Of a stretch of DNA of 64,000 nucleotides, positions 12,766 to 22,610 are shown in pieces. Position 1 is the stretch's first letter, and every line of letters begins with the position of its first letter. Source of the stretch: Camillea tinctor (lineage: Eukaryota > Ascomycota > Sordariomycetes > Xylariales > Xylariaceae); the NCBI GenBank assembly GCA_022578605.1, contig MU394108.1:62001-126000 (forward strand). The letters are read 5' to 3'. The notes beneath the pieces are model-generated. The model was not told the DNA's origin, searched no databases, and worked only from the letters and a program-made list of their open reading frames with translations. Made by a program: the position numbers and the translations under genes.

Positions 12766-12963
12766 TGGGGAGGGGAGGGACGGTATATAAATAGATATGC
12801 TTCATCACAATTTTGGGAACGTTGAAACTCCACAACAGGTTATAAATAAGGGGAGGTTGGGAGTGAAAAGGGAAGAGGATAAGTTTGGTCAAGGGGAAGG
12901 ATGGGAACATAGAATAGATAGGATAAGGAAAGAAAGGGTCAGAGAGTCTCGAGGTCTGACGAA

Positions 12964-12995
12964 CTACTACTACTACTACCACCACCACCACCACT
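12964..12995. repeat. (CTA)n-(CCA)n trinucleotide run
   Basis: Repeated CTA units change to CCA units within about 32 bases in the convergent spacer. This is a simple repeat with no sign of coding use. Confidence 0.85.
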
Positions 12996-13157
12996 ATTGA
13001 TATTGTGTACATGTATGTACGTGGTATTGGAATAACCTATATGTCATATTATACAGAGAACAAGATACTGTGAGAAGATGTCTACCTTTTTACTCAGTAC
13101 TTACCTCCTATGTATGAAATCTCAATAACGTAGTCAAATATCACTCCACGCATCAGT

Positions 13158-13191
13158 CACGCATCGTTTAAAAGACACGCATCGTTTAAAA
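13158..13191. repeat. 16-bp direct duplication
   Basis: The 16-bp word CACGCATCGTTTAAAA occurs at 13158-13173 and again at 13176-13191, two bases apart. This is a small tandem duplication in non-coding DNA. Confidence 0.85.
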
Positions 13192-13713
13192 TAACCATAT
13201 ATACAAGCTGTACATAACGGCAATATCAAAGATAAATGTTGTTACATTAATGCCCTGTGCATGTATATACACATAGACATATCTATATACACTTTGGTAG
13301 AGTGTCGACTAGCCATCCTTCTGTCTCTCTGTGCCTTTTTCCTGTCCCTGTCCCTCTCCCCCGGGCATCGTTAACAATATAACACAGATAGGTAGGTTAG
13401 GGAAGAGGGGGGAGAAAGAGGAGAGAGTGACGGGATATATATCTTCTTGCCCAATTCATCATTAGATCCGAGACCAACTCTGCATGATTCGTTTCTTTCT
13501 TTCTCTTTTTTCTTCTTCTTATTTTCCCATCCTCATCAAAACACCATTTTCTTCTTTTCCTTTTCCTTCTCTATACTCTATTCGTCACATCATCACCTCC
13601 ATACTTTTCTGCATCCCATCCCATCCCATCCCGCACCTCCCCTTTCCTATTTCCTTACCTAAACTTACACAAATCAGCTATCCCCTCCCATTTTTGGTTT
13701 CTTTCTCGTCTCT

Positions 13714-14555
13714 TCAATCCACATCATCCGGACTTGTCATTGCCGCCGCCGGCTTCTGTTTCGGTTCCGGAGGAGCCAGACCAGCGGCGATGAGCTTACC
13801 CTTCTTCTTGGCCTCCTTCCGGGCGATGTGCTCGGCGCGGGCCTCGGCGCGCACACGGGCGCGCTCGTCCTTGATGACCTTGCGGCGCTCGTCTTTGCGG
13901 GCGCGCTTCTCGGCCCGCTCGGCCACGCGCTCCTCCAGCGTGGGCACCGCGGGCCGCGCCTCGATGGGCTCCCCGAAGGGGGCGATGATATGCTTGATCA
14001 CATGGCGCACGTGCCGCGACACGCGCCAGCTAGGCGTGATGGCCACTACGTCACCCAGGCGCACTGAATTGCGTGGATCGTGGACGAGCTTGCATTGTGG
14101 TTGCTTGAAGTACTATTTTGGGGGCAGGGGAGAAGAGAAGGGAGATTAGTAAGGGAGATAATGTCTTTAGAGGAAAAGGGGGAGAGGGAGGAAAAGAGGG
14201 GAAAAAAAAATTAAAAAAAAAAAAAAAGGGGGGGGGGGGGGGATATATAAGGGGAGATGATATGAAATAGAGGACAAGGGAGGAAAGGAACAAGAGAAAC
14301 AGGTGAATATAAATATATAAATATATTTATATATCCAAGTAGAGAGGTTCCTTTTTTCCAGTTGAAAGGAATCGCACCCACCTTTCGCACCCTGGGTTCC
14401 CATCGCACCCCACCCAGCTTCACCTTCACTGTCCTGTTCATCAGGCCAGCCGAGACGACAACGCCATGCATTTCCTTTGCTGCTCTTCTCACAACTGTGC
14501 TTGCCGCTGTCGCAGCAGCAGCTACAGCTTCTGTGGCTGCTGTGGCTGCTGACAT
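13714..14555 (-). CDS. Mitochondrial small-subunit ribosomal protein uS17m
   Basis: This protein binds 16S-like rRNA in the mitochondrial 30S body. Two exons, 14555-14382 and 14112-13714, give about 190 residues. The S17 OB-fold core is clear: MHGVVVSAGLMNRTVKV across residues 29-45, KLGGVRWEPRVRK up to the intron, and then YFKQPQCKLVHDPRNS, VRLGDVV and a VIAPFG-like segment. The start at 14555 (MSAATAAT) gives an Ala/Thr/Val-rich presequence. A highly charged Glu/Arg/Lys extension of about 90 residues follows the core, common in fungal uS17m proteins. The donor GTGGGT and acceptor AATAG flank a 269-nt intron that holds an A-tract and a G15 tract. An upstream in-frame Met at 14618 would add a Lys/Arg-rich leader and is less likely. 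Confidence 0.92.
14213..14242. repeat. Poly-A/poly-G tract in uS17m intron
   Basis: A run of A residues is followed by G15 at 14228-14242, inside the intron (poly-C/poly-T on the coding strand). Exact length is uncertain. Confidence 0.75.
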
Positions 14556-15063
14556 TTTTGTTCCCTTTGACTCCTCTTTACCTCTCCTTCTTCCCTCTTT
14601 CTTTTTTCTTTCCCCCACCTCTTGCGGCTCTTAATTGTTCAGTCCCCCTTCCTCCTGTTTTCCGAGGTCTTTTCTTGGTGTTGATCGCTTGTCTATGTCG
14701 GAAATCTGTCTCACGAATTTGTACTTTTGTCTGATACTGCGATACTGCTCTGTCCGTGTAGGTGTATCTATATGGGGGGATGTGTTGTTCGGTCTTTTGG
14801 TGATCCCAGAAATTTAGAGAAAGGCCTTGGCCTTGGCCTTGGTTTATCGATTAGAATCCGTTTTGGCGGACAGCTGGCAGGCTAAGTTGTTTGCACTTGG
14901 TGGGGCTGTATAAGCCACATTTCCGCTATCATCCCCAGTCCCGCCCGGCAGGACCTAGCGGAACCCACTTCAGTCATCTCCAGTAAGAGTCTCCCCCTAA
15001 GAGCCTCATTATCGTCATTTCATCTGGTCAACATTGCCTTTACTTCAATTCCATTCGAAAAAA
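14556..15063. other. 5' flank between uS17m and possible small gene
   Basis: The part nearest uS17m is CT-rich on the plus strand. A GGCCTT repeat lies at 14823-14841. The part before 15064 is CT-rich with an A run directly before an ATG, which is promoter-like. Confidence 0.4.
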
Positions 15064-15383
15064 ATGAATTTCAGTCACAATCCTGCAAATCAACAGTTAA
15101 ACTCCTTCCTTCATGTTGACCCTCCTATTCGAAGATTTGAGAACTTGAGTTATCCTCAGTCAGGGGCATCGGATCAGGAAAGGGGTAAGTCTAGATAGAA
15201 GCATCTATATTTCTATACTTGGAGATATAAACCAACCATTTGTTTGATGGCTCTACGTCAAGGTCATCATATACTATCCTTGACATGTTATCATCAGTAA
15301 TGCTAAGAAAGGGATTCCTTAAAAAAAAAACCAGGATGCTAGCTACGCGCCTCGGAGATCTATCTCTAATGGCACCTCGGTGA
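15064..15383 (+). CDS. Possible two-exon small gene (68 residues), unrecognised
   Basis: An ATG preceded by seven A residues opens a 40-codon frame ending in a canonical GTAAGT donor at 15185. A 3' splice site (ATCAG) at 15297 joins in phase to a 28-codon basic tail that stops at 15383. The predicted product starts MNFSHNPANQ, is polar in its first half, and ends with a KKKTRMLATR-type basic segment. No domain is recognised. The downstream DNA is AT-rich and non-coding, so this could equally be the surviving first exon of a decayed gene. Only splice phase, the start context and the CT-rich upstream DNA support it. Confidence 0.25.
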
Positions 15384-15961
15384 GAGAATGTAGCCTTATT
15401 AATTTCACATATCCACGATGCTGCCCTCTATGAATAAAACCCTGTGTTTGATTATTATATATAGGTACCTAGGTACATATGTATATATATACACTAAAAG
15501 ATCATCCTGAAGAAGGGATTCTAGTTTACAGGATGACAGACTTCCACGTTGGCTCTGATTAACTATATGATGTCTAGCGTGGAATCATCATGAAGATGCT
15601 AAATGAAGATGTTAATACTACTAGGCTGAAGTATAGAATAATTCACGTATAAAGGATAAACTGATATATTCTGTCTATCTAGTAATACCTATGATACTAA
15701 ATTCTGCTAGCTCTACAAAAGGCATAAATGGTCCTTGAATTTGAAATGGTTATATTCAAATGCCCTCATATATCTACTAAACACTGATATTTATGGGATG
15801 AGTATCTCGATGATTTTATATATCTCCACATCTATGAACACATATTTCTAGCTATAGTATGATATCCATAGGTACTGTGTGCAGTAAAGAAGAAGAAAGG
15901 GGTAGAAAGGGGAAAAGCAAAAAGTAATTAAAGAAAAAAAAAATAGAACACAGAATTTTTG
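15384..15961. other. Intergenic, AT-rich
   Basis: AT-rich DNA with a CCTAGGTAC palindromic motif (15462-15476) and TATATA runs. No gene was seen apart from the Pol III terminator of the adjacent tRNA. Confidence 0.5.
15934..15943 (-). terminator. RNA polymerase III terminator of tRNA-Pro
   Basis: Ten A residues on the plus strand give a T10 run on the tRNA strand, about 18 bases past the tRNA 3' end. This is the standard Pol III termination signal. Confidence 0.8.
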
Positions 15962-16043
15962 GGCACCTAGGGGATTCGAACCCCTGACATCTCCCATTGT
16001 TAAAGTCCCAAAGGGAGCGCGATAACCTCTTCGCCAAGGTACC
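15962..16043 (-). tRNA. tRNA-Pro (anticodon UGG) with a 10-nt intron
   Basis: The 82-nt sequence folds as a class I tRNA. The acceptor stem is GGTACCT/AGGTGCC, with one G-T pair. The D stem is GCG/CGC, the anticodon stem CTCCC/GGGAG, the variable loop has 5 nt, and the T arm is AGGGG-TTCGAAT-CCCCT. The anticodon loop region is 17 nt. Removing a 10-nt intron directly after position 37 leaves the loop TTTGGGT, the proline UGG loop with G37. The internal A box (TGGCGAAGAGG) and B box (GGTTCGAATCC) are present. Reading it as a long-variable-arm Leu or Ser tRNA fails because the anticodon stem then does not pair. A T10 terminator follows. Confidence 0.92.
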
Positions 16044-19000
16044 CATAGCAACGCCGATTTCTCTGCTTTGTTGAGAAGCAGCTGTCTGTTTTGACTTATA
16101 AGTTGTATGTCGGGGTCCTCGGTAACGAGTCTGCATGATTTCCTCTTGCCCCATGCACCAAAAATAAGTGAAGGTGACTGACTTGTTTTCTATATTATTG
16201 CCTATTTCAACAAGAATCCATCTTCAGGTCGCCCCCTACCCCTCAATATGGTCATATTTCTGCTCACTTTGAATTCCTAAGCGGCAGCCTAGACGATTCC
16301 TTTTTGATATTGTTGGTAACCATCCTATCATCATCCTCAATGACAAAGGTACTTTATCATCATCTTCACTGATGGTAGATTGACAGAATTGGCACATTAT
16401 GTCACGACCCCGTGAAGCTAAGGCGCTAATGCTCTAGGAACCATTCATATTAGGGCATATAGTGTATATATTTATCTGGGAAGAGTATTACGTATTGATA
16501 CCACTTAACCACTAGTCTATTTCTTCTTCAATCTCTTATTGAGTCAACTAACCCTAGAATATAACAAACACAGGCGACCTCTGGCTAGAAAAACAAACTT
16601 TGATACGTTCAACAAGCGGCTTACAGCATATTATCTACCCCGATACAACTTCTTTACACTAGTATACCCTTGGCCACCTGAATACTTAGGATACTCTTCA
16701 TAATGTGGTAGAACGAGGTCAACAACAAACAGACTAAGACACCTGAACATGCACTCCAACTTGACCACCCTGAAAGGTTCACTTGACTCGCACGGCATCA
16801 CCTCCAATCTCTATGAGAGAAGATCCCTAGACTTGTACACAGTCTCATCTTGCCTGTCTCACTCACAAAAGAAACCCGTGTATGCTGGGCTAGAGAAATA
16901 CATGCCTCCGGGAGCTTACTTAAACCAATGGGCTGCTTCTTGCCATAAAAAATAGCAATGCTTGGAGCTGCATTCGGACGTTGAAAGCGACAGAGATCTA
17001 CCTACAACTGGTGAGTGATGGATGTATCAGTTCCGGTGATATCATTATCGTTGTTGTCGTATTCACGCATATACCTTTTCATATTGGACCAGGGCTTCGC
17101 TTAGGAGTTCAGCCGCATCGCTGTGCCCGAATACCCCTATATGTATAAGAAGACGCTGCACCATCTGAGCTGAGCCTGTGCTGATCTTGCTCCAATATGG
17201 CAGGTGTTCAAGGATCAGGTGAATGAACATGTATGCGCTGCGTATGCAACTTGCTAAATAAGGTTGTTTATAGAGATCTATTGCTACTTCTAGGGCCATG
17301 GAAAGATTTCTCTAGTTTGGACTCCCTGTATTCGATTTCTCACAAAGTTTAGGGCTTTCTGGCACACGATGAAGAACACATCACAGGCTATCACGTTATT
17401 GAACTTAGTTAGGGTGAGAGGGGGTTCGAAGGCTTAGGCCTGGAAGTATTAGAATGACTGGTAAACGACCAAAGAGCCCCTTGTTCGTATATGGACTGCA
17501 ACAGATGTACCTGTGGTTCTGCTTCTTCATATAGCGATAGCCTTACGATTCTTATGGCGCGTGTGTGTGTGTGCATAGAATGCAACAATTCATGCCTTTG
17601 TTCTATCGTTATCAGCATCTGCATGTACACCGTGATCTAGGATTAGAATCTTCTACCGCTTAAAAGAGGTTTGGGCTTTGACTAATAAGTTCAGTATAGC
17701 CCCAAACAAATAAAGCCTGATTTTAAGATCCCTCAGTAGAATATGAATTGTCCCTCAGAGTAAGCCATAAGAATTCAGTGTAAATATATGGAATATAGCT
17801 AAGAAGAAGAGATTGTAGCTTATATTCTTATTGCCATAATGGGACATTCCCTCACCCTGACAACATACTTGTCTTCTACTGACTGGTTAAAGATGTATTT
17901 ATTTACCCACATAGGAAGACTTCAGAAATGGATAGAGTCAATTAAAGTATAGGGGTAATCTCTCTTGGATAAGGAGAGCCTCGGTATATTCTTCGCGATA
18001 CTACTGCAGGGACAGAATGTTGAATATAAAGGGAATTGGGGGTGGTGCAAGACCAAAGAACCTATATAATGTTTGAATTATAGGGAGTGTTGCTACTTAT
18101 ACTGATAATGAAAAAGATATACATGCTTACTTTAGGATAGCCCTTACCCTTCTGCTTTAGTTTGATGAGCATGCTCCTCCCTCTTCAAATGGTTTATTAT
18201 CATAAATGTCCATTAGGAAAATAAGGATCGTTTGAGTAGTGTGGGCTGCGGGGGCAATGACTAGGCTTGGAATGGAACACGATCCACGTCACGTAACCTA
18301 CGTTTCTGATAAGCATGCCTCTTCAGAAGCCTGGGGTAGCTCTCATGTTACTAGTCTGGGTCCGAATATGGGCTATAGTGATGATTGTGTCGGTTGAGAA
18401 ATTCAGAATTTGCTTCCTGATTGTGATTGGTACTCAGACATGGGTATTCAGGTTTTGCTGTGTGGTATACTATCTCCTTCTCTACTAGGGTGAACTGAGG
18501 CTTCTAGCTATTTCATGATCCGGCGTAAGCTATAATATACCTTAGTATAGTCTATAGATGCCCTAGTTCCTTCAGGTGGAAGACAGCTTGAGCACCGCAT
18601 ATGATGACGCACACACGGGAAGAATATACCGAGTGGTCATTCGGTGGTAGTATTAGCCAGGCACACTGCGTGCGTGACTGCAGGGCGGGGGAGGCTAGCC
18701 AATATTCGGGTGCTACCGTACTGATACATAGGAAGGTGGTTTTCGTTAGATCGAGTATGGAAGTGCCATCTGGGCCGACGCTCCATCATGAGGGTTGTAT
18801 CCATATATGAGGTAAGATGCGAGGATATGAATCCATCGTCACCTAACTAGGTTAACCTACCCAGGTAGAACCACCTAATCCACTATAAATTATATAGCCT
18901 GCATTGATCTGTCGGCCGACTCGGAACCATGTAAGTGCTTGATCCAAGAGCCCGGAGACGGCATAGATAGCTACTAGTTAGTTAACCGGCCGAGGGGTGT

Positions 19001-21182
19001 AGGATAGAGAGTAGTAAAGAAAATTCGGAAAAGCTCCGATTGGGTTCCAAACGCTGCCTGTATGCTCTCCTTGGCAAATGCATGTCATTAAGGGATGGTC
19101 TTCATACTATGGATTACAATGCGAGCACGCCATATTTTTCTTTCTTTGCTCTCCGATTGGTATGTACTTGAAACCGAATGCTTCAACGATGTCTCTTCGG
19201 GGCTATAGTGCGGTAGCAAGTATTCAGAACGCTGGTTATCAATGCGAGGGCATGCGTGAATGATAGCATAACCCTCCCCCCCCTTTCCCTCAAGCTCTGA
19301 CCAACTCTACAATTCTATACTGAAGTCTAGATAAGCATGGAACTTGCTATGAGGGATGATCCGATGTCCAATGGAGTGAAGGTTGAATGAAGGTTACACG
19401 AAGCGGCTTACGACACTCACAAACATGCCAAGAAGCAAAGAGGCAATGATACTCTAGGCAATATGGTATGACTAGCAGGTTTGTCGAATAAGAGGGATGC
19501 GGTGACTAGCAAGTATTTACTAATTTTCGTATAACCAGTCAGTCAGTCAGTCAGTCTGTCTGTTAGCCAGTCTGTTAGTCAGTCCATGAAGGTCAGCATT
19601 TCCGTGTAGTGTAAGCTGACGTGGGCATGTCGTAGGAACGAATTAAACCTAGAGAGATAGAGAGAGGGAGAGGAAGAGGGAGAGGAAGAGGGAGAGGAAG
19701 AGGGAGAGGAAGAGGGAGAGGAAGAGGGAGAGGAAGAGGGAGAGGAAGAGGGAGAGAGAGGTAGACACTTCGTCCTCTCTGACTGGTGTGAGCCAGTCAT
19801 TATTAGCATCTGGCCTGTCTCCAGCATTTTAGAAGCAAACCAAAGAGAATGTGTGGTAAAATGAGTGTACGTTTGTGTTTGTGTTCTGAGTTAGTGACAC
19901 AATAGGTTGAGAATTGTCCTCTGATGCCAAGGCTGGGGAAAGGACAGGAGTTTGTGGGGATCGCGATGATCGACAGCATGGACCGACAATGTCGTGAGGA
20001 GGAGGAGGAGGAGGAGGAAGAAGAAGGGGGGGCCACGTTATAATCCGAGCCAGGATTTTCAGTATTCTGCTCTACTTGACACTGTAGTCGTATGATATGT
20101 AGCTATGATATGGGTTCCACTACTGTTGGAAAGTCAATGGTTACCCAATGCATGCGTTGCTCTACCATAGTATAGTGTTACTATAGTGTTGGTGAAAGAA
20201 CTTGAAAATGATTAATTAGGCCTATGTAAGTATATCGGTTGATATTATAGGTTGTCTCCAGTGGTCCTGTCTAAAATGACCGAATAACTAGAGAAAAAAA
20301 AGTGGCCGAGTCAGACGGAGAGTAATGACCGATAAGACGACCCGCAATCGGAAGGTTATCGGTGTCGGTGCTTTAGTTGTAGGTCTTTTCCGCATTTACT
20401 GTAATGACTCTTTAGATAGATCTCTTTAGACATTCGATAGAGACATATTGCTAACTTGGTGGGGTTCGCTCCAAAAAGTTTTTGAAGTGGGTCCCAAAAC
20501 ATCCAGAACATCCACTATAGGTAGATTTTAGTGGAGGTGAACCCCGACCCCGACCCCGAGTACAGCATTTTAAGCATGCAGCATGCTACCAAAAGTTACC
20601 TTGTGGTGGTTGTTGGGGTAGGGTAGTACAGTGACCTATCTATCTACACAGAGGTTCAATGTTGGTTGGTCCTATACCACATGCACACTATTCGGATTCC
20701 GATCGGATGATTCGCCTGGGTCCCACCAAAAAGGAATAAACTTCAATCCTGCTACTACTTACTGTAAGTTAATTTTTTTTTCTTTCCCCTTGCGTCTCTT
20801 CTCTTCTTCCCTCCAGATCAACATAGAGAAAGAAATTAAAAGAAATCCCCATATCCAACAAAAATATTTCAACTCACCGACTCTACTAACTCCTCTTATT
20901 AGATCTCAATTCGACCCGTCTCGATTTGTCATTGCATTTCTTTTTTATCTCTTTACCTTAACCACAACTTGCTTTGCTATTTCATCCTTTTTTCTTTTCT
21001 TTTCTCTCTTCATATTCATATTTCTAAATTATATGATTATCCGATAATAAGCCTCCAACCAGTACCTCTATTCGTGTTAGCTATCACCTCTCATAACCCT
21101 GAGAACAAGGACAAGGGGGGACAAAGACAGAAGAATATAACACATATAACAGAACAACAAGACAAGTCGATTTAAAAGAAAT
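16044..21182. other. Gene desert of about 5.1 kb
   Basis: No intact gene was recognised on either strand. The DNA is moderately AT-rich, with many stops in all frames. It holds a CAGT-type tetranucleotide run (19549-19590), a 12-bp minisatellite (19669-19752), a GAG trinucleotide run (19998-20022), a CCCCGA repeat (20541-20559) and, near the right end, CT-rich DNA that is the EMG1 promoter. A 78-codon frame at 17299-17063 (minus) has a protein-like composition but no supporting exons and may be a relic. Confidence 0.55.
19669..19752. repeat. 12-bp minisatellite, seven perfect copies
   Basis: The unit AGAGGAAGAGGG is repeated seven times without a mismatch, flanked by GAGA-rich DNA. On the minus strand it reads as Ser-Pro repeats, but no supported gene covers it. 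Confidence 0.95.
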
Positions 21183-22321
21183 ATGACGTCGACAGATTAC
21201 CCCCGTGCTGGAAAGCGCCCTCGTAAGTCTCAGATCAAATCCAAATCCACTGGAATGGGGGAAGAGAATAGAAACTTGCATTTTCCCTGTCTCCACCCAC
21301 TGGCATCAACCAAGGTTTCATGCCTACAGCCTCGTATTACTCTATTCTGCCTTATCGTTACCGTTACTTCCTTGCCCCTCCTCCTCGTTATTATTCCTAG
21401 TTTTCTATACACCTCCAGCCTGGTAGATATACAATAGACAATTCTGACCCGAAAACTGACGCCATGGCCCTATCGACAGGCACTCAATCGCTACCACCTC
21501 CAGCTCTGCCACAGCTTGTTGCTGAGCAGCATGTCCCCATTGCCAACAGCGACAAGGACTCCCAGAGGCTGATCGTTGTCCTGTCCAATGCCAGCCTGGA
21601 AACCTACAAGGCCTCTCACGGCGGGGGTGGTCCTGGCCGCATGGGCATGCAGCGTGAGGACAAGTACTCGCTTCTAAACAGCGACGAGCATATCGGAGTC
21701 ATGCGCAAGATGAACCGTGACATCAGTGATGCAAGACCAGATATCACCCACCAGGTGCGTTGCTCTCTATTTTCGTGCTGTCAACCAGGCGAGCGTCTTG
21801 TCCAGTCTGCATTCAACATGCTGACAGCTTAACCGCCGTCACAGTGTCTCCTCACCCTCCTCGACTCGCCTATCAACAAAGCAGGCAGGCTGCAGATATT
21901 CATACACACCGCCAAGGGTGTCCTGATAGAAGTCTCGCCGACAGTTCGGATACCTCGAACTTTCAAGCGTTTTGCGGGTCTGATGGTCCAGCTATTGCAC
22001 CGCCTGTCCATCCGGTCGACCAATTCGCAGGAGAAGCTGCTCCGAGTCATCCCGAATCCCATTTCAGACCATCTCCCACCCAATTGCCGGAAAGTCACCC
22101 TGAGTTTCGACGAGGCGATTGTGCGGCCGAGAGACTACATACAAGACCTGAAGCCCAAGGAAAGCATATGTGTTTTCGTTGGCGCCATGGCCAAGGGTGC
22201 CGATAACTTCGCCGACGAGTACGTAGACGAGAAGATCTCGATCAGCAACTATAGCTTGTCGGCTAGCGTAGCATGCAGCAAGTTTTGCCATGCCGCCGAA
22301 GACGTCTGGGACATCATCTAG
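21183..22321 (+). CDS. EMG1: 18S rRNA (pseudouridine-N1)-methyltransferase EMG1/NEP1
   Basis: This SPOUT-class methyltransferase N1-methylates a conserved pseudouridine of 18S rRNA (position 1191 in yeast) and is needed for 40S assembly in the nucleolus. Three exons, 21183-21222, 21480-21754 and 21845-22321, give about 263 residues. The junctions (GTAAGT/ACAG and GTGCGT/ACAG) are in phase. Family signatures are present: [43 protein letters not shown], a [18 protein letters not shown] segment, [14 protein letters not shown] and the VFVGAMAKG knot region near the C-terminus, ending with [21 protein letters not shown]. The first exon codes only 13 residues and is supported mainly by phase and by the conserved size of the protein. 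Confidence 0.93.
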
Positions 22322-22562
22322 GGTCGCCCGCGTCTGCCTATTCTGGCAGGTCGGGGCCCTGGCGTGGCGGCGGAAGAGAAGGGACAGTAAAGGAAGACCG
22401 GGCAGTGAGCGCGTCACATGCTCCAAGTAAAAGCGGGTGTCAGCCTGCAGAGGCTGCCATACAACATTGCGGCCGCTGCATGGTGGCCCCCAGGGCTTGG
22501 GTCTAGGGGTTTTGTTCTGTCTCTGTTTTTACAACCAAAACACAAGGCGTTCAACATGAGAT

Positions 22563-22610
22563 CCAAGACGTTTTCACCGTCTTGGTGGGCTACTTCAACT
22601 TAGCCCACCA
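22563..22610 (+). promoter_or_regulatory. Two overlapping hairpins in the EMG1 3' flank
   Basis: CCAAGACG (22563-22570) pairs with CGTCTTGG (22578-22585). TGGTGGGCTA (22583-22592) pairs with TAGCCCACCA (22601-22610) over an 8-nt loop. Both helices are perfect and share TGG at 22583-22585, so they exclude each other. They lie about 240 bases after the EMG1 stop, probably in its 3' UTR. The role is unknown. Confidence 0.5.

Larger units (their letters stand above)
12727..13713. other. Convergent spacer with microsatellites, AAA ATPase to uS17m
   Basis: This is shared 3' flanking DNA. It contains a TG dinucleotide run, TAC and CAC trinucleotide runs, a 16-bp direct duplication and CT-rich blocks with CCCAT repeats (about 13614-13632). 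No coding sequence was recognised. Confidence 0.6.

Noticed and set aside
15962..16043. Reading the tRNA as an 82-nt Leu/Ser (class II) tRNA
   Set aside because: Without removing an intron the anticodon stem does not close. With the 10-nt intron it gives a perfect proline UGG loop.
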